Positions 1 through 9,480 are shown, counted from the first letter of the stretch. The stretch: DNA of 12,891 nucleotides from Streptomyces novaecaesareae (GCF_000716875.1 NZ_JNWQ01000130.1:1-12891), one strand, 5' to 3'. Program-made: numbers and translations. Notes: generated by a model from the letters alone, not told the origin.

Positions 1-101
1 TCCTCGCCGACGGCCGCATCGTCGACGAACTCCACACCCCCACCGCCGACACCGTCCTGGACCGCATGCGCCGCTTCGACGCCAAGGGCCGCACCAGCTA
101 G
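1..101 (+). CDS. ABC transporter ATP-binding protein, C-terminal end (partial)
   Basis: Reading from base 3 gives 32 residues ending at a TAG (99-101): LADGRIVDEL, then a TPTADTVLDRM-like tail. The LADGRIV strand followed by a PTA..VLDRM helix is the usual C-terminal end of MacB/LolD-type ABC ATPases in actinobacteria. The Walker and signature motifs lie outside the window. The stop is 63 bp before an FtsX-type permease on the same strand, so the two very probably form one export or lipoprotein-handling ABC system. The family call rests on the short tail plus the neighbour. The substrate cannot be told. Confidence 0.75.
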   Translation, partial: LADGRIVDELHTPTADTVLDRMRRFDAKGRTS

Positions 102-164
102 AGCCACATCCAGCCAGGGGGCGACAGCCCGCAGCCCGCCCACCGACCCTTCCCAGGACACCCC

Positions 165-2723
165 ATGTATCGCACCGCACTGCGCAACGTGCTGGCCCAC
201 AAGGGCCGACTGCTGATGACGGCGCTCGCCGTCATGCTCGGCACCGCCTTCGTGGCGGGCACCATGGTCTTCTCCGACACCTTCGGCAAGGCCATGCGGG
301 ACAGCAACTCCAAGAGCTACTCGGACGTCTCGGTCCAGGTGGTGGACCGCGCGGCCGGCTCCGGCGCCAGCGCCAGGCAGAAGAGCGAGAGCGGCTCCGC
401 CGCGCTCACCGACGCCACCGTCCAGCAGCTGGCCGCCCTGCCGGGCACCGCCACCGCGCGCGGCGTGGTCAGCGGCTTCACCGGCGTCGCCGACCGCAAG
501 GGCAACCTGATCGGCCAGTTCTGGGCCGCCAAGGGCGCCAACTTCGCGCCGGGCCAGGACGGCAGGGACCCGCGCTACCCGATGGCCGAGGGCCAGGGCC
601 CGAAGGACGGCAAGCAGATCGCCCTCGACCGCAGGACCGCCGACAAGGCGGGCTACCAGGTCGGCGACACCGTGCGGGTCGCCGCCAACGGCCCGGTGGT
701 CGAGGCGAAGCTCACCGGCATCTTCACCACCGACGACCCGGTGGTGAACACCGGCGGCACGCTCACCCTGTTCGACCGGGCCACCGCCCAGCAGTTGCTC
801 CTGGAGCCCGGCCGCTACAGCAGCGTCGTGCTCACCGCCAAGCCCGGCTCCTCCGAGGACGCGCTGCTCGCCCAGGTCCAGCCCAAGGTGCCGTCCGGCC
901 ACCAGTTCGACGTCGAGACCGGCGCCAAGCTGAAGGCGGACGAGCAGGCGATGATCACCAGGGGCACCGACAGCATGCGCACCATGCTGCTGGTCTTCGC
1001 CTTCATCTCGCTCTTCGTCGGCATCTTCATCATCGCCAACACCTTCACCATGCTGGTCGCCCAGCGCACCAAGGAGCTGGCCCTGCTGCGCGCCATCGGC
1101 GCCAGCCGCAAGCAGGTCACCCGCTCGGTACTGGTCGAGGCCCTGCTGATCGGCACCGTCTCGGCGGTGGCGGGCCTGGCCGCCGGTGTCGGGATCGGCG
1201 CCGGGATGCAGTCCCTGATCGGCAGCCTGAACGAGAACCTGCCGAGCGGTTCGCTGGTGATCAAGCCGCTGACGGTCGCGGTGACCCTGGTGGTCGGCGT
1301 CGTGGTGACGGTGCTGTCGGCCCTGCTGCCGGCGCTGCGCGCGGCCCGGATCGCCCCGGTGGCCGCGATGAGCAGCGGCGACCAGCCCAGCTCCCAGAAG
1401 AGCCTGGTGGTCCGCAACACGATCGGCTCGCTGCTCGCCGCCGGCGGGCTGGCCCTGATCGGCTTCGGCGCCTCCACCGGCGACACCAGCGGCCGGATGC
1501 CGGTCGGCCTGGGCGCCTTCCTGGCCCTGATCGGCGTGTTCGTCCTGCTGCCGCTGCTCTCCCGTCCGGTGGTCGCGCTGGTCGGCCCGCTGCTGCGCGG
1601 TCTCGGCGGCACCCCGGGCAAGCTCGCCCAGCAGAACGCGGTGCGCAACCCGCGCCGGACGGCGGCCACCGCCGCCGCGCTCACCATCGGCCTGACCCTG
1701 GTCACCGGCCTCACCGTGATCGGCGCCTCGGTGAGCGACGTGGTCGACCGGGCCGTCACCAGCTCGATGAAGGCCGACTACATCGTCTCGGCCGCCAACA
1801 GCATGAACCTCTCCGACCAGGTGCCGGCGCAGATCGCCAAGGCCCCCGGCGTGGCGGCCTCCTCGCCGATGACCGCCGCCTACTGGGAGCTCGACGGCAC
1901 CACCAAGTCGATCACCGGCCTGGACGCGGCGAGCTTCGAGCAGCTCGTCGACATCAAGCTGACCAGCGGCTCCGCGGCCGCGCTCGGCCAGGGCCAGCTG
2001 CTGGTGGACGAGGACGTCGCCAAGAAGTTCAACGTCACCGCCGGCTCGACGATGACGGTCTCCTACCCGGACGACTCCACGGGCCGGCTCACCGTCGGCG
2101 GCGTCTACAGGACGGGCGGCATGCTCGGCCCGGTCCTCCTCGCCAACACCGAGATCGCCAAGCACGAGCCGAAGCCGTACATCGCCGACGTCCTGGTCAA
2201 GGGCAAGGACGGTGCCACCGACGCGCTCAAGCAGTCGCTCAAGGACGCCACCGGCGCCAACCCGGTGATCGAGGTGAAGTCCAGGCAGGACGTCCGCGAC
2301 GACTTCAGCCAGACCATCACCTTCGCGCTGAACCTGATGTACGGCCTGCTGGGCATGGCGGTCCTGATCGCGATCCTCGGGGTGATCAACACGCTGGCGA
2401 TGTCGGTCTTCGAGCGCAAGCGCGAGATCGGGATGCTGCGGGCGATCGGCCTGGACCGCCGGGGCGTCAAGCGGATGGTCCGTCTGGAGTCCGTGGTGAT
2501 CTCGCTGTTCGGCGCCGGCATCGGCCTGCTGCTCGGCTGCTTCATCGCCTGGGCGATCAACGGCACCCTGAAGTCCAGCCTGGCCGGTCTGACCACCGTG
2601 CTGCCGTACGGCCAGCTGGCACTGTTCCTGGCCCTGGCCGGGGTGGTCGGCCTGGTGGCGGCGATCTGGCCGGCCCGCCGGGCGTCCAAGCTGGACATCC
2701 TGTCGAGCATCAAGACCGACTGA
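165..2723 (+). CDS. ABC transporter permease with two FtsX domains (MacB/LolC-like)
   Basis: An 852-residue membrane protein, the permease partner of the upstream ATPase. One membrane segment at about residues 18-36 is followed by a large extracytoplasmic domain (about 40-265). A first FtsX unit follows, with membrane segments near 272-297, 322-345 and 368-392. Two more segments lie near 418-436 and 448-466, and another at about 503-522. A second extracytoplasmic domain spans about 525-710, and a second FtsX unit has segments near 720-746, 774-798 and 816-836. The two units carry matching cytosolic coupling loops, TKELALLRAIGASRKQV (302-318) and KREIGMLRAIGLDRRGV (752-768), so the protein is an internal duplication. 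The ATG is preceded by AGGA (155-158) with 6-nt spacing. Such pairs usually export peptides or lipids or act on the envelope. No substrate can be assigned. Confidence 0.93.
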   Translation: MYRTALRNVLAHKGRLLMTALAVMLGTAFVAGTMVFSDTFGKAMRDSNSKSYSDVSVQVVDRAAGSGASARQKSESGSAALTDATVQQLAALPGTATARGVVSGFTGVADRKGNLIGQFWAAKGANFAPGQDGRDPRYPMAEGQGPKDGKQIALDRRTADKAGYQVGDTVRVAANGPVVEAKLTGIFTTDDPVVNTGGTLTLFDRATAQQLLLEPGRYSSVVLTAKPGSSEDALLAQVQPKVPSGHQFDVETGAKLKADEQAMITRGTDSMRTMLLVFAFISLFVGIFIIANTFTMLVAQRTKELALLRAIGASRKQVTRSVLVEALLIGTVSAVAGLAAGVGIGAGMQSLIGSLNENLPSGSLVIKPLTVAVTLVVGVVVTVLSALLPALRAARIAPVAAMSSGDQPSSQKSLVVRNTIGSLLAAGGLALIGFGASTGDTSGRMPVGLGAFLALIGVFVLLPLLSRPVVALVGPLLRGLGGTPGKLAQQNAVRNPRRTAATAAALTIGLTLVTGLTVIGASVSDVVDRAVTSSMKADYIVSAANSMNLSDQVPAQIAKAPGVAASSPMTAAYWELDGTTKSITGLDAASFEQLVDIKLTSGSAAALGQGQLLVDEDVAKKFNVTAGSTMTVSYPDDSTGRLTVGGVYRTGGMLGPVLLANTEIAKHEPKPYIADVLVKGKDGATDALKQSLKDATGANPVIEVKSRQDVRDDFSQTITFALNLMYGLLGMAVLIAILGVINTLAMSVFERKREIGMLRAIGLDRRGVKRMVRLESVVISLFGAGIGLLLGCFIAWAINGTLKSSLAGLTTVLPYGQLALFLALAGVVGLVAAIWPARRASKLDILSSIKTD

Positions 2724-2737
2724 GTCCCGGACACAGC

Positions 2738-2773
2738 GAGAGCCCCTGCCGGAGGGTTTCGGCAGGGGCTCTT
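2738..2773 (+). terminator. Intrinsic terminator-like hairpin after the ABC permease
   Basis: The arms AGAGCCCCTGCC (2739-2750) and GGCAGGGGCTCT (2761-2772) are perfect complements. The loop can close further with a G-C, a G.T and an A-T pair around a GGGT tetraloop. It begins 15 nt after the permease stop and is followed by CTTCT rather than a true T-run, as is common in streptomycetes. The hairpin is symmetric, but the nearest gene on the other strand (ndh) has its own hairpin. Confidence 0.85.
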
Positions 2774-2812
2774 CTACTGCTGTACTCCGCCCGGTCGCAC
2801 GGCCGGCTGAGC

Positions 2813-2845
2813 ACCACGGAGGTCGTGGTCCGGCAACGCTGCCGG
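2813..2845. other. Two small hairpins in the convergent gap between the ABC permease and ndh
   Basis: The first is ACCACG (2813-2818) with CGTGGT (2824-2829). The second is CCGGCA (2830-2835) with TGCCGG (2840-2845). They lie between the two terminator hairpins of the convergent genes and may help to stop or trim transcripts. No coding sequence is seen in 2724-2898. Confidence 0.35.
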
Positions 2846-2865
2846 GCGGAGGGCCTCCGACTCAT

Positions 2866-2889
2866 ACCCCGGTGCTCCCACACCGGGGT
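2866..2889 (-). terminator. Terminator hairpin of ndh
   Basis: A perfect 9-bp stem, ACCCCGGTG (2866-2874) with CACCGGGGT (2881-2889), and a 6-nt loop. It starts 9 nt beyond the ndh stop on the minus strand. There is no long T-tract. Confidence 0.75.
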
Positions 2890-2898
2890 CTCAGTCGC

Positions 2899-4266
2899 TT
2901 ACTTGCTGGCGAGTTCCTTGTCGGCGGCCGGCTTGGCGGCCTCGACGGGCTTGGTGGGCGGGGTGACCTCCTGGATCGGCAGCTGCGGCCGCTCCATCTG
3001 CGAAAGGCCGACCATCTCGCGCTTGAGGAACATCGCGAGCGTCCAGTCGGTGAAGACGCGGACCTTGCGGTTGAAGGTCGGGACCATCGCGCCGTGGTAC
3101 AGGCGGTGGAACCACCAGGCCGGACGGCCCTTCAGCTTGTACTTGCCGAAGAGGATCGCGACGCCCTTGTGCAGGCCGAGACCGGCAACCGCACCGAGGT
3201 TCTTGTGCTTGTACTCCTTCTGCGGGAAGCCCCGCATGCCGGAGATCACGTTGTCACCGAGGACGACGGCCTGACGGCAGGCGTGCTGCGCGTTCGGCGG
3301 GCACCAGGCGCCCTCGCCGGCGGCAAGGTCCGGGACCTGGGCGTTGTCGCCGGCGGCCCAGACGTAGTCAAGGCCCTGGACCTGGAGAGTCGGCGCGGTG
3401 TCGACGTGGCCGCGCGGGCCCAGCGGCAGGCCGAACTCGGACAGCACCGGGTTCGGCTTCACGCCGGCCGTCCACACGATGGTGGAGGCGTCCATCTCCA
3501 TGCCGTTCTTCAGCATGACGTGGCCGTCGACGCAGGAGTCCATCGAGGTCTCGATGTAGACCTCGATGTTGCGCTCCTCGAGCTTCTCCTTGGTCCACAG
3601 ACCGAGGTCCGGGCCCATCTCGGGGAGGATGCGGTTGGCCGCCTCGACCACGACGAAGCGCATGTCGTCGCGGCTGACGGTCTTGTACAGCTTGGCCGCG
3701 TCGCGGGCCATGTCCTCGATCTCGGCGATCGTCTCGATGCCGGCGAAGCCACCGCCGATGACGACGAAGGTCAGGGCCTTGCGGCGGACCTCCTCGTCCG
3801 AGGTGGACTCGGCCTTGTCGAGCTGGGCCATGACGTGGTTGCGGAGGCCGATGGCCTCCTCGACCGTCTTCATGCCGATGCCGTTCTCCGCCAGACCCGG
3901 GATCGGGAAGGTGCGGGAGACCGAGCCGGTCGCGACGACCAGGTACTCGAAGGGCAGCTCGTAGCTGTCGCCGGCCGCGGGCTGGATGGTGGCGACCTTG
4001 CGGGCGTGGTCGATGCCGGTGACGGACCCGGTCAGCACCTCCGCCTGCTTGAGGGCGCTGCGCAGCGGCGCGACGAGGTTGCGGGGCGCGACGTTGCCGC
4101 CGGCCGCCTCGGGGAGGAAGGGCAGGTACGTCATGTACGACCGCGGGTCCACGACCGTGACGGTCGCTTCGCCGTAGCGCATCTTCTTGAGGATGCGCAT
4201 CGCGGCATACAGGCCGACGTAACCACCGCCGACAATGAGGATGCGAGGACGCTCCGTGGTGCTCAT
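2899..4266 (-). CDS. ndh: Type II NADH dehydrogenase (NDH-2), non-proton-pumping
   Basis: A 455-residue FAD enzyme that passes electrons from NADH to menaquinone at the inner face of the membrane without pumping protons. The FAD-binding motif is near the N-terminus (VGGGYVG, 12-18). The NADH-binding Rossmann motif is GGGFAGIE at 171-178. The second flavin motif is VWAAGDNA (302-309), and the quinone-side signature AQHACRQA lies at 326-333. A C-terminal amphipathic part (about 385-425, rich in W, F, R and K) is typical for membrane attachment. The last 25 residues are a P/K/A-rich tail. Length is normal for actinobacterial NDH-2. The ATG at 4266 has no Shine-Dalgarno sequence, and a -10-like hexamer sits just upstream, so the message may be leaderless. 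ndh is a known target of the NADH/NAD+ sensor Rex in Streptomyces coelicolor (from memory). Palindromes fitting Rex lie upstream here. Confidence 0.95.
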   Translation of the reverse strand: MSTTERPRILIVGGGYVGLYAAMRILKKMRYGEATVTVVDPRSYMTYLPFLPEAAGGNVAPRNLVAPLRSALKQAEVLTGSVTGIDHARKVATIQPAAGDSYELPFEYLVVATGSVSRTFPIPGLAENGIGMKTVEEAIGLRNHVMAQLDKAESTSDEEVRRKALTFVVIGGGFAGIETIAEIEDMARDAAKLYKTVSRDDMRFVVVEAANRILPEMGPDLGLWTKEKLEERNIEVYIETSMDSCVDGHVMLKNGMEMDASTIVWTAGVKPNPVLSEFGLPLGPRGHVDTAPTLQVQGLDYVWAAGDNAQVPDLAAGEGAWCPPNAQHACRQAVVLGDNVISGMRGFPQKEYKHKNLGAVAGLGLHKGVAILFGKYKLKGRPAWWFHRLYHGAMVPTFNRKVRVFTDWTLAMFLKREMVGLSQMERPQLPIQEVTPPTKPVEAAKPAADKELASK

Positions 4267-4273
4267 ATCGGAA

Positions 4274-4279
4274 AGTATC
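4274..4279 (-). promoter_or_regulatory. Possible -10 element of ndh (leaderless start)
   Basis: On the minus strand GATACT occupies 4279-4274 and is separated from the ndh ATG by 7 nt, which would place transcription start at or next to the A of the ATG. No purine-rich ribosome site lies between them. No good -35 hexamer is visible at 17-18 nt. The Rex/CRP-like palindrome ends at 4302, about where a -35 would be bound. Confidence 0.4.
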
Positions 4280-4301
4280 CAGCACCGTCCGGAGCAGCCT
4301 T

Positions 4302-4318
4302 CGTGAGCCCGGTCACAA
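4302..4318 (-). promoter_or_regulatory. Rex- or CRP-like operator upstream of ndh
   Basis: The minus strand reads TTGTGA, CCGGGC, TCACGA. This is a palindrome with GTGA-N6-TCAC geometry. The Rex operator consensus (TTGTGA-N6-TCACAA in Streptomyces) and the CRP consensus (TGTGA-N6-TCACA) share this layout. The function of ndh favours Rex. The Rex-preferred inner AA/TT flanks are missing here, which weakens the case. It is centred about 44 bp upstream of the ndh ATG, so it would overlap the -35 region of the proposed leaderless promoter. Confidence 0.5.
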
Positions 4319-4637
4319 GCTCATGGACACCCCGTGCTACACTGCGCGGCCACAAAATCGGCCCCGGGGTGGGTGCTCACACCCCCGCACGGCCCCTCGT
4401 GAACGTGCGCCGGAGCACCACCCCGCTGAGCAGCAACGATCCGCACAGGGCCCGGGTTCCCGCATGTGATTTTGATTTTCAAACCCCAGGCGAGCCCTGA
4501 CCTGCGATCCAATGGGCCTCTCGACCGAGGGGCCTTCGGTCCCACAATTCGGACGTAGCGGGCGAGCCGGTGCGACGAATGACCGGATTGCCATGTGAAG
4601 AAATTCACGAACTTTTCCGCACGGGCCCGGGCGCGCC
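4319..4637. other. Long non-coding stretch upstream of ndh
   Basis: About 430 bp (4267-4694) separate ndh from ppx and no convincing coding frame is seen in it; codon third positions are not GC-biased in any frame. It holds two Rex/CRP-like palindromes (4302-4318 and 4594-4609), a DevR-like imperfect palindrome GGGCCTTCGGTCCC (4530-4543), and an AT-rich island around 4466-4484. It ends at the ppx terminator (4638-4673). Either ndh has a second distant promoter with a long leader, or an unannotated small RNA lies here. No known RNA family was recognised. Confidence 0.5.
4594..4609. promoter_or_regulatory. Distal Rex-like operator
   Basis: The plus strand reads TGTGAA (4594-4599), GAAA, TTCACG (4604-4609). 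This matches the Rex operator pattern TGTGAA-N4-TTCACA at all positions but the last. It is closer to the Rex consensus than the ndh-proximal site but lies 328 bp upstream of the ndh start. It would fit a second, distal ndh promoter or an unseen transcript. It lies 20 bp beyond the ppx terminator. Confidence 0.5.
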
Positions 4638-4673
4638 CCGGCCCCGGCTCCCCCGAAGGGGCGCCGGGGCCGG
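4638..4673 (-). terminator. Terminator hairpin of the divIC-DUF501-ppx operon
   Basis: The arms CCGGCCCCGGC (4638-4648) and GCCGGGGCCGG (4663-4673) pair perfectly over 11 bp. An inner CCCC-gaa-GGGG stem (4651-4661) sits across a small internal loop. It begins 22 nt downstream of the ppx stop on the minus strand. No T-run follows. Confidence 0.8.
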
Positions 4674-4694
4674 TCGGGTAAGCCCTGCGGAGCC

Positions 4695-5636
4695 TCAGGG
4701 GGCAATACCCCAGGCGATCCCGTCCAGGATGTCGTGCTCGCTCACGACCACCTCGGCGGCACCGGTCCGCTCCATGATCTCCAGCAGCTCCAGCGCGCCG
4801 GCCGCGATCACGTCCACCCGGCCCGGGTGCATCGACGGGATCGCCGCGCGCTCGGCGTGGGTCGCGGCCAGCAGCTCGCGGGCGATGTCGGCGACCTGCT
4901 CCCGGCTGACCCGCGAGTGGTGGATCGCCGCCGAGTCGTACTCCGACAGGCCCTGGGCGATCGCGGACACCGTGGTGACCGTCCCGGCCAGGCCCACCAG
5001 GGTGGCCGCGCCGGTCAGCGGGACGACCTCCTCGGCCTTGTCCAGCTCGGCCCGCACGTGCGCCCGCGCCTCGGCGATCTGCTCCGCGGACGGCAGCTCG
5101 GCGCCGCCGAAGTGCCGCTCGGTCAGCCGCACGCAGCCGATGTCCACCGAGCGCGCCGCCTGCACGTCCTCCGTCCCGAGCACGAACTCGGTCGAGCCGC
5201 CGCCGAGGTCGAACACCAGGTACGGGGCCGGGAACAGGCCGCCGGTCAGCTCCTTGGTGGCGCCCAGGAAGGACAGTCGCGCCTCCTCCTCGCCGCTCAC
5301 CACCTCGGGCTCGACGCCCAGGACGTCGCGCACGCCCTTGACGTACTCGTCGCTGTTCTCGGCGTCCCGGGAGGCACTGGTGGCGACGAAGCGGACCCGC
5401 TCGGGGCCGACGCCGAAGCCGGAGATGACCTCCTGGTACTCCCGGCAGGCCGCGAAGGTGCGGGCCAGCGCGTCCGGGTGCAGCCGGCCGGTCTGGTCCA
5501 CGCCCTGGCCCAGCCGGTTGACGATCATCCGGCGGTCGAGGTCGGTGATCTCCCCGGTCTCCGGGTCCAGGTCGGCGACCAGCAGCCGGATCGAGTTGGT
5601 GCCGCAGTCGATCGCGGCGACGCGGGTCATGGTCAC
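4695..5636 (-). CDS. ppx: Ppx/GppA-family phosphatase (exopolyphosphatase or pppGpp phosphohydrolase)
   Basis: A 313-residue member of the ASKHA fold that cleaves terminal phosphate from polyphosphate or pppGpp. Visible motifs are the first phosphate loop DCGTNSIRL (10-18), TSASRDAEN (86-94), the catalytic-acid segment SGEEEA (114-119), the second phosphate loop DLGGGSTEF (143-151), AGTVTT (217-222) and the closing SEHDILDGI (299-307). It is the short two-domain form usual in Actinobacteria. The longer C-terminal HD-like domains of E. coli Ppx are absent. The start is uncertain: a GTG at 5636 overlaps the DUF501 stop by 4 nt (AGGAG 5 nt away), while an ATG at 5630 lies 11 nt from the same AGGAG and gives an MTRVAAIDCG start. 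It is last in the divIC-DUF501-ppx operon. The order matches mycobacterial eno-Rv1024-Rv1025-ppx2. Substrate preference cannot be read from sequence. Confidence 0.93.
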   Translation of the reverse strand: MTMTRVAAIDCGTNSIRLLVADLDPETGEITDLDRRMIVNRLGQGVDQTGRLHPDALARTFAACREYQEVISGFGVGPERVRFVATSASRDAENSDEYVKGVRDVLGVEPEVVSGEEEARLSFLGATKELTGGLFPAPYLVFDLGGGSTEFVLGTEDVQAARSVDIGCVRLTERHFGGAELPSAEQIAEARAHVRAELDKAEEVVPLTGAATLVGLAGTVTTVSAIAQGLSEYDSAAIHHSRVSREQVADIARELLAATHAERAAIPSMHPGRVDVIAAGALELLEIMERTGAAEVVVSEHDILDGIAWGIAP

Positions 5637-6301
5637 GGCGACTCCTGCTGCCCGTCGGCGTCCTGCGCCGGCTCCTCCTCCGCCGCCCGCTTCTTGGCGG
5701 CGCGCTCGGCGGCCTTCTGCTGCTTGGCGGCGATCACGGCCTCGTGGTCCTGGTCCTTGGCACGGTTGCGGGCCACCCGCTCACCGGCGGCCTGGACCTC
5801 GGCCGGGGAGACGCACGGGCCCTTGGCCCACCAGTCCTCCAGCATGCCGATCGCCTCGTCGCCGAGCGGGTTGACGCCCTCGCCGGCCGCCAGCGAGTGG
5901 CCGACCAGCACGTGCAGGCACTTCACCCGGTCCGGCATGCCGCCGGCACTCGGGAAGCCCTCCAGCACCTCGATCGCGTCGCGCCGGGCGATGTAGTCCT
6001 CGTGCGCCTTCTGGTAGGCGGCGGCCAGCTCCGGGTCCTCGGCGAGCCGGGCGCTCTGCTCCTTCATCACGCCGTCCGCCTCCAGGGTGCCGATCAGCGA
6101 GGCGGCCTTGGGGCAGGTCAGGTAGTACAGCGTCGGGAACGGCGTGCCGTCCGGCAGCCGGGGGGCCGTCTCCACGACGTCGGGGTTGCCGCAGGGGCAG
6201 CGGTGCGCCACGCCGCGCAGGCCGCGCGGCACCCGGCCGAGCTGGGCGGCGATGGCCGCGACGTCGGCGTCGGAGACGGCGGGGTGGTTCTCAGTGGTCA
6301 T
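5633..6301 (-). CDS. DUF501 domain protein
   Basis: A 222-residue cytosolic protein of unknown function, conserved in Actinobacteria between divIC and ppx. Counting from the ATG at 6301, conserved segments are RCPCGNPDVVET (about 34-45), FPTLYYLTCP (about 55-64) and the core CLHVLVGHSLA (about 128-138). Repeated Cys and His (CPCG, LTCP, CLH) hint at a structural metal site, which is inference. The tail (about 175-222) is rich in A, E and K. Start choice: a TTG at 6319 would add six residues (METPPP) but has no ribosome site. The ATG at 6301 has GGAGA upstream at a long 12-nt spacing, so 6319 remains possible. Both overlap the end of divIC (11 or 29 nt), and the stop overlaps the ppx GTG, which suggests translational coupling of all three. 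Confidence 0.88.
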   Translation of the reverse strand: MTTENHPAVSDADVAAIAAQLGRVPRGLRGVAHRCPCGNPDVVETAPRLPDGTPFPTLYYLTCPKAASLIGTLEADGVMKEQSARLAEDPELAAAYQKAHEDYIARRDAIEVLEGFPSAGGMPDRVKCLHVLVGHSLAAGEGVNPLGDEAIGMLEDWWAKGPCVSPAEVQAAGERVARNRAKDQDHEAVIAAKQQKAAERAAKKRAAEEEPAQDADGQQESP

Positions 6302-6800
6302 GGGGGGAGGTGTCTCCAACGGAGGACGGTGGGAGCGGACGTGGGGTGGCGGGGGCGGCCGCGACGGTGTCGGCGGCGTCCACCGAGTCCCAGATGCTGG
6401 CGTACCAGGGCGGGGCGGCCTTCGCCTGGGCGGCGGCCGTACCGCCGGGCGGGGCGGCGCCGGCCGCGGACGAGGAGGGCCGGGCGGAGGCCTGGCCGGC
6501 CGGGTCCACGGCGATGTACGGGGTCTCCCCCGGCACCGCGTAGTGCAGCCGGGCGCGTGCCTGCGCCTTGACGTACTCCGGGTCCTGCCAGCGGGCCTTG
6601 TCCCGGCGCAGTTGTTCGACCTGCTGGCGCGCGTGGTCGGCCTTCGCCCGCTGGGCGGAGATCTCGGCGCGCTGGGAGATGAACTGCCGCGTCGGGTAGG
6701 CGAGGATCGCCACCAGCGAGCAGAGCACCAGGACGAGGACGGTCGCCCGGCTCGTGAACCGAGGCCGGGCCGCCAAGCCCGGGATCCTCCAGCCTGCCAT
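6291..6800 (-). CDS. divIC: FtsB/DivIC-family septum formation initiator
   Basis: A 169-residue bitopic membrane protein of the division complex. In streptomycetes it acts with FtsL in sporulation septation. A short basic N-terminus is followed by one membrane helix (about 19-35). A heptad-like coiled coil (about 41-70, with QRAEIS and VEQLRRDK) comes next. The family motif DPEYVKAQARARLHYAVPGE lies at 73-92. A low-complexity A/P/S region (100-130) leads to a conserved-looking WYASIWDSVDAAD block (132-144). AGGAGGGG lies 9 nt upstream of the ATG. The gene is first in the divIC-DUF501-ppx operon. The enolase stop is 119 bp upstream, with two hairpins between, so expression either leaks through from eno or starts at an unrecognised promoter in that gap. 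Confidence 0.93.
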   Translation of the reverse strand: MAGWRIPGLAARPRFTSRATVLVLVLCSLVAILAYPTRQFISQRAEISAQRAKADHARQQVEQLRRDKARWQDPEYVKAQARARLHYAVPGETPYIAVDPAGQASARPSSSAAGAAPPGGTAAAQAKAAPPWYASIWDSVDAADTVAAAPATPRPLPPSSVGDTSPHDH

Positions 6801-6825
6801 CTCCGGTGTCCCCTCCTGGTCGCGA

Positions 6826-6869
6826 CGGTGCCCCGCCGTCCACCCTACGGGGTGAACGGCGGGGCACCG
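6826..6869 (-). terminator. Distal terminator hairpin between eno and divIC
   Basis: The arms CGGTGCCCCGCCGT (6826-6839) and ACGGCGGGGCACCG (6856-6869) are perfect 14-bp complements. The loop folds into a further CACCC/GGGTG stem around a four-base turn, separated by one mismatch. It lies 51-94 nt beyond the eno stop and directly before the divIC ribosome site, so it could limit read-through from eno into the division operon. Confidence 0.8.
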
Positions 6870-6883
6870 GTCAGGCGTGCGCT

Positions 6884-6905
6884 ACCGGGGCTGCTCGGCC
6901 CCGGT
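6884..6905 (-). terminator. Proximal terminator hairpin of eno
   Basis: ACCGGGGC (6884-6891) and GCCCCGGT (6898-6905) form a perfect 8-bp stem with a 6-nt loop, starting 14 nt after the eno stop. It is the first of two tandem hairpins. Confidence 0.7.
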
Positions 6906-6919
6906 GCTTGCCGCGCTGG

Positions 6920-8290
<1,371 letters not shown>

Positions 8291-8346
8291 GCCGCCCGGG
8301 CTCCCGGGGCCACGTCGGCCTCGGTCCCGTCTCAGCGTGTGGCCCC

Positions 8347-8386
8347 ACTACCCACCGGTAGTTCACCTGCTTGTCCCAGCTTGTCC
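8347..8386. repeat. Inverted and direct repeats in the eno upstream region
   Basis: A perfect inverted repeat, ACTACC (8347-8352) with GGTAGT (8357-8362), is followed within 5 bp by two adjoining 10-bp direct repeats. These are CTGCTTGTCC (8367-8376) and CAGCTTGTCC (8377-8386), which differ at one base. One helical turn of spacing suggests a protein-binding site controlling eno. The protein is not identified. Confidence 0.4.
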
Positions 8387-8412
8387 TACTGGAGCGGACG
8401 AACGCGGACGAA

Positions 8413-8434
8413 GGGGACCGGTCGTACCGGCCCC
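8413..8434 (-). terminator. Terminator hairpin of rpfA
   Basis: GGGG and CCGGT (8413-8422, with one bulged A) pair with ACCGG and CCCC (8426-8434) around a CGT loop. It starts 49 nt beyond the rpfA stop. Further GC-rich stems lie between it and the stop (8440-8463). Confidence 0.5.
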
Positions 8435-8483
8435 CTCCGCGCGTCGCGCCGGGAACGGCCCGGGGCGGGCCGGGCGAGCGGGC

Positions 8484-9480
<997 letters not shown>

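Noticed and set aside
4338..4343. Plus-strand TACACT as the -10 of a small RNA promoter
   Set aside because: No -35 at proper spacing (TGGACA is only 8 nt away) and no clear terminator or fold downstream.
2872..4500. 542-residue plus-strand frame over ndh
   Set aside because: It is antisense to ndh, with composition dominated by D, R, L, V and G and no family motif; an effect of high GC content.
4441..4500. tRNA-like GGGTTCC in the ndh-ppx gap
   Set aside because: No acceptor, D or anticodon arms can be formed around it.
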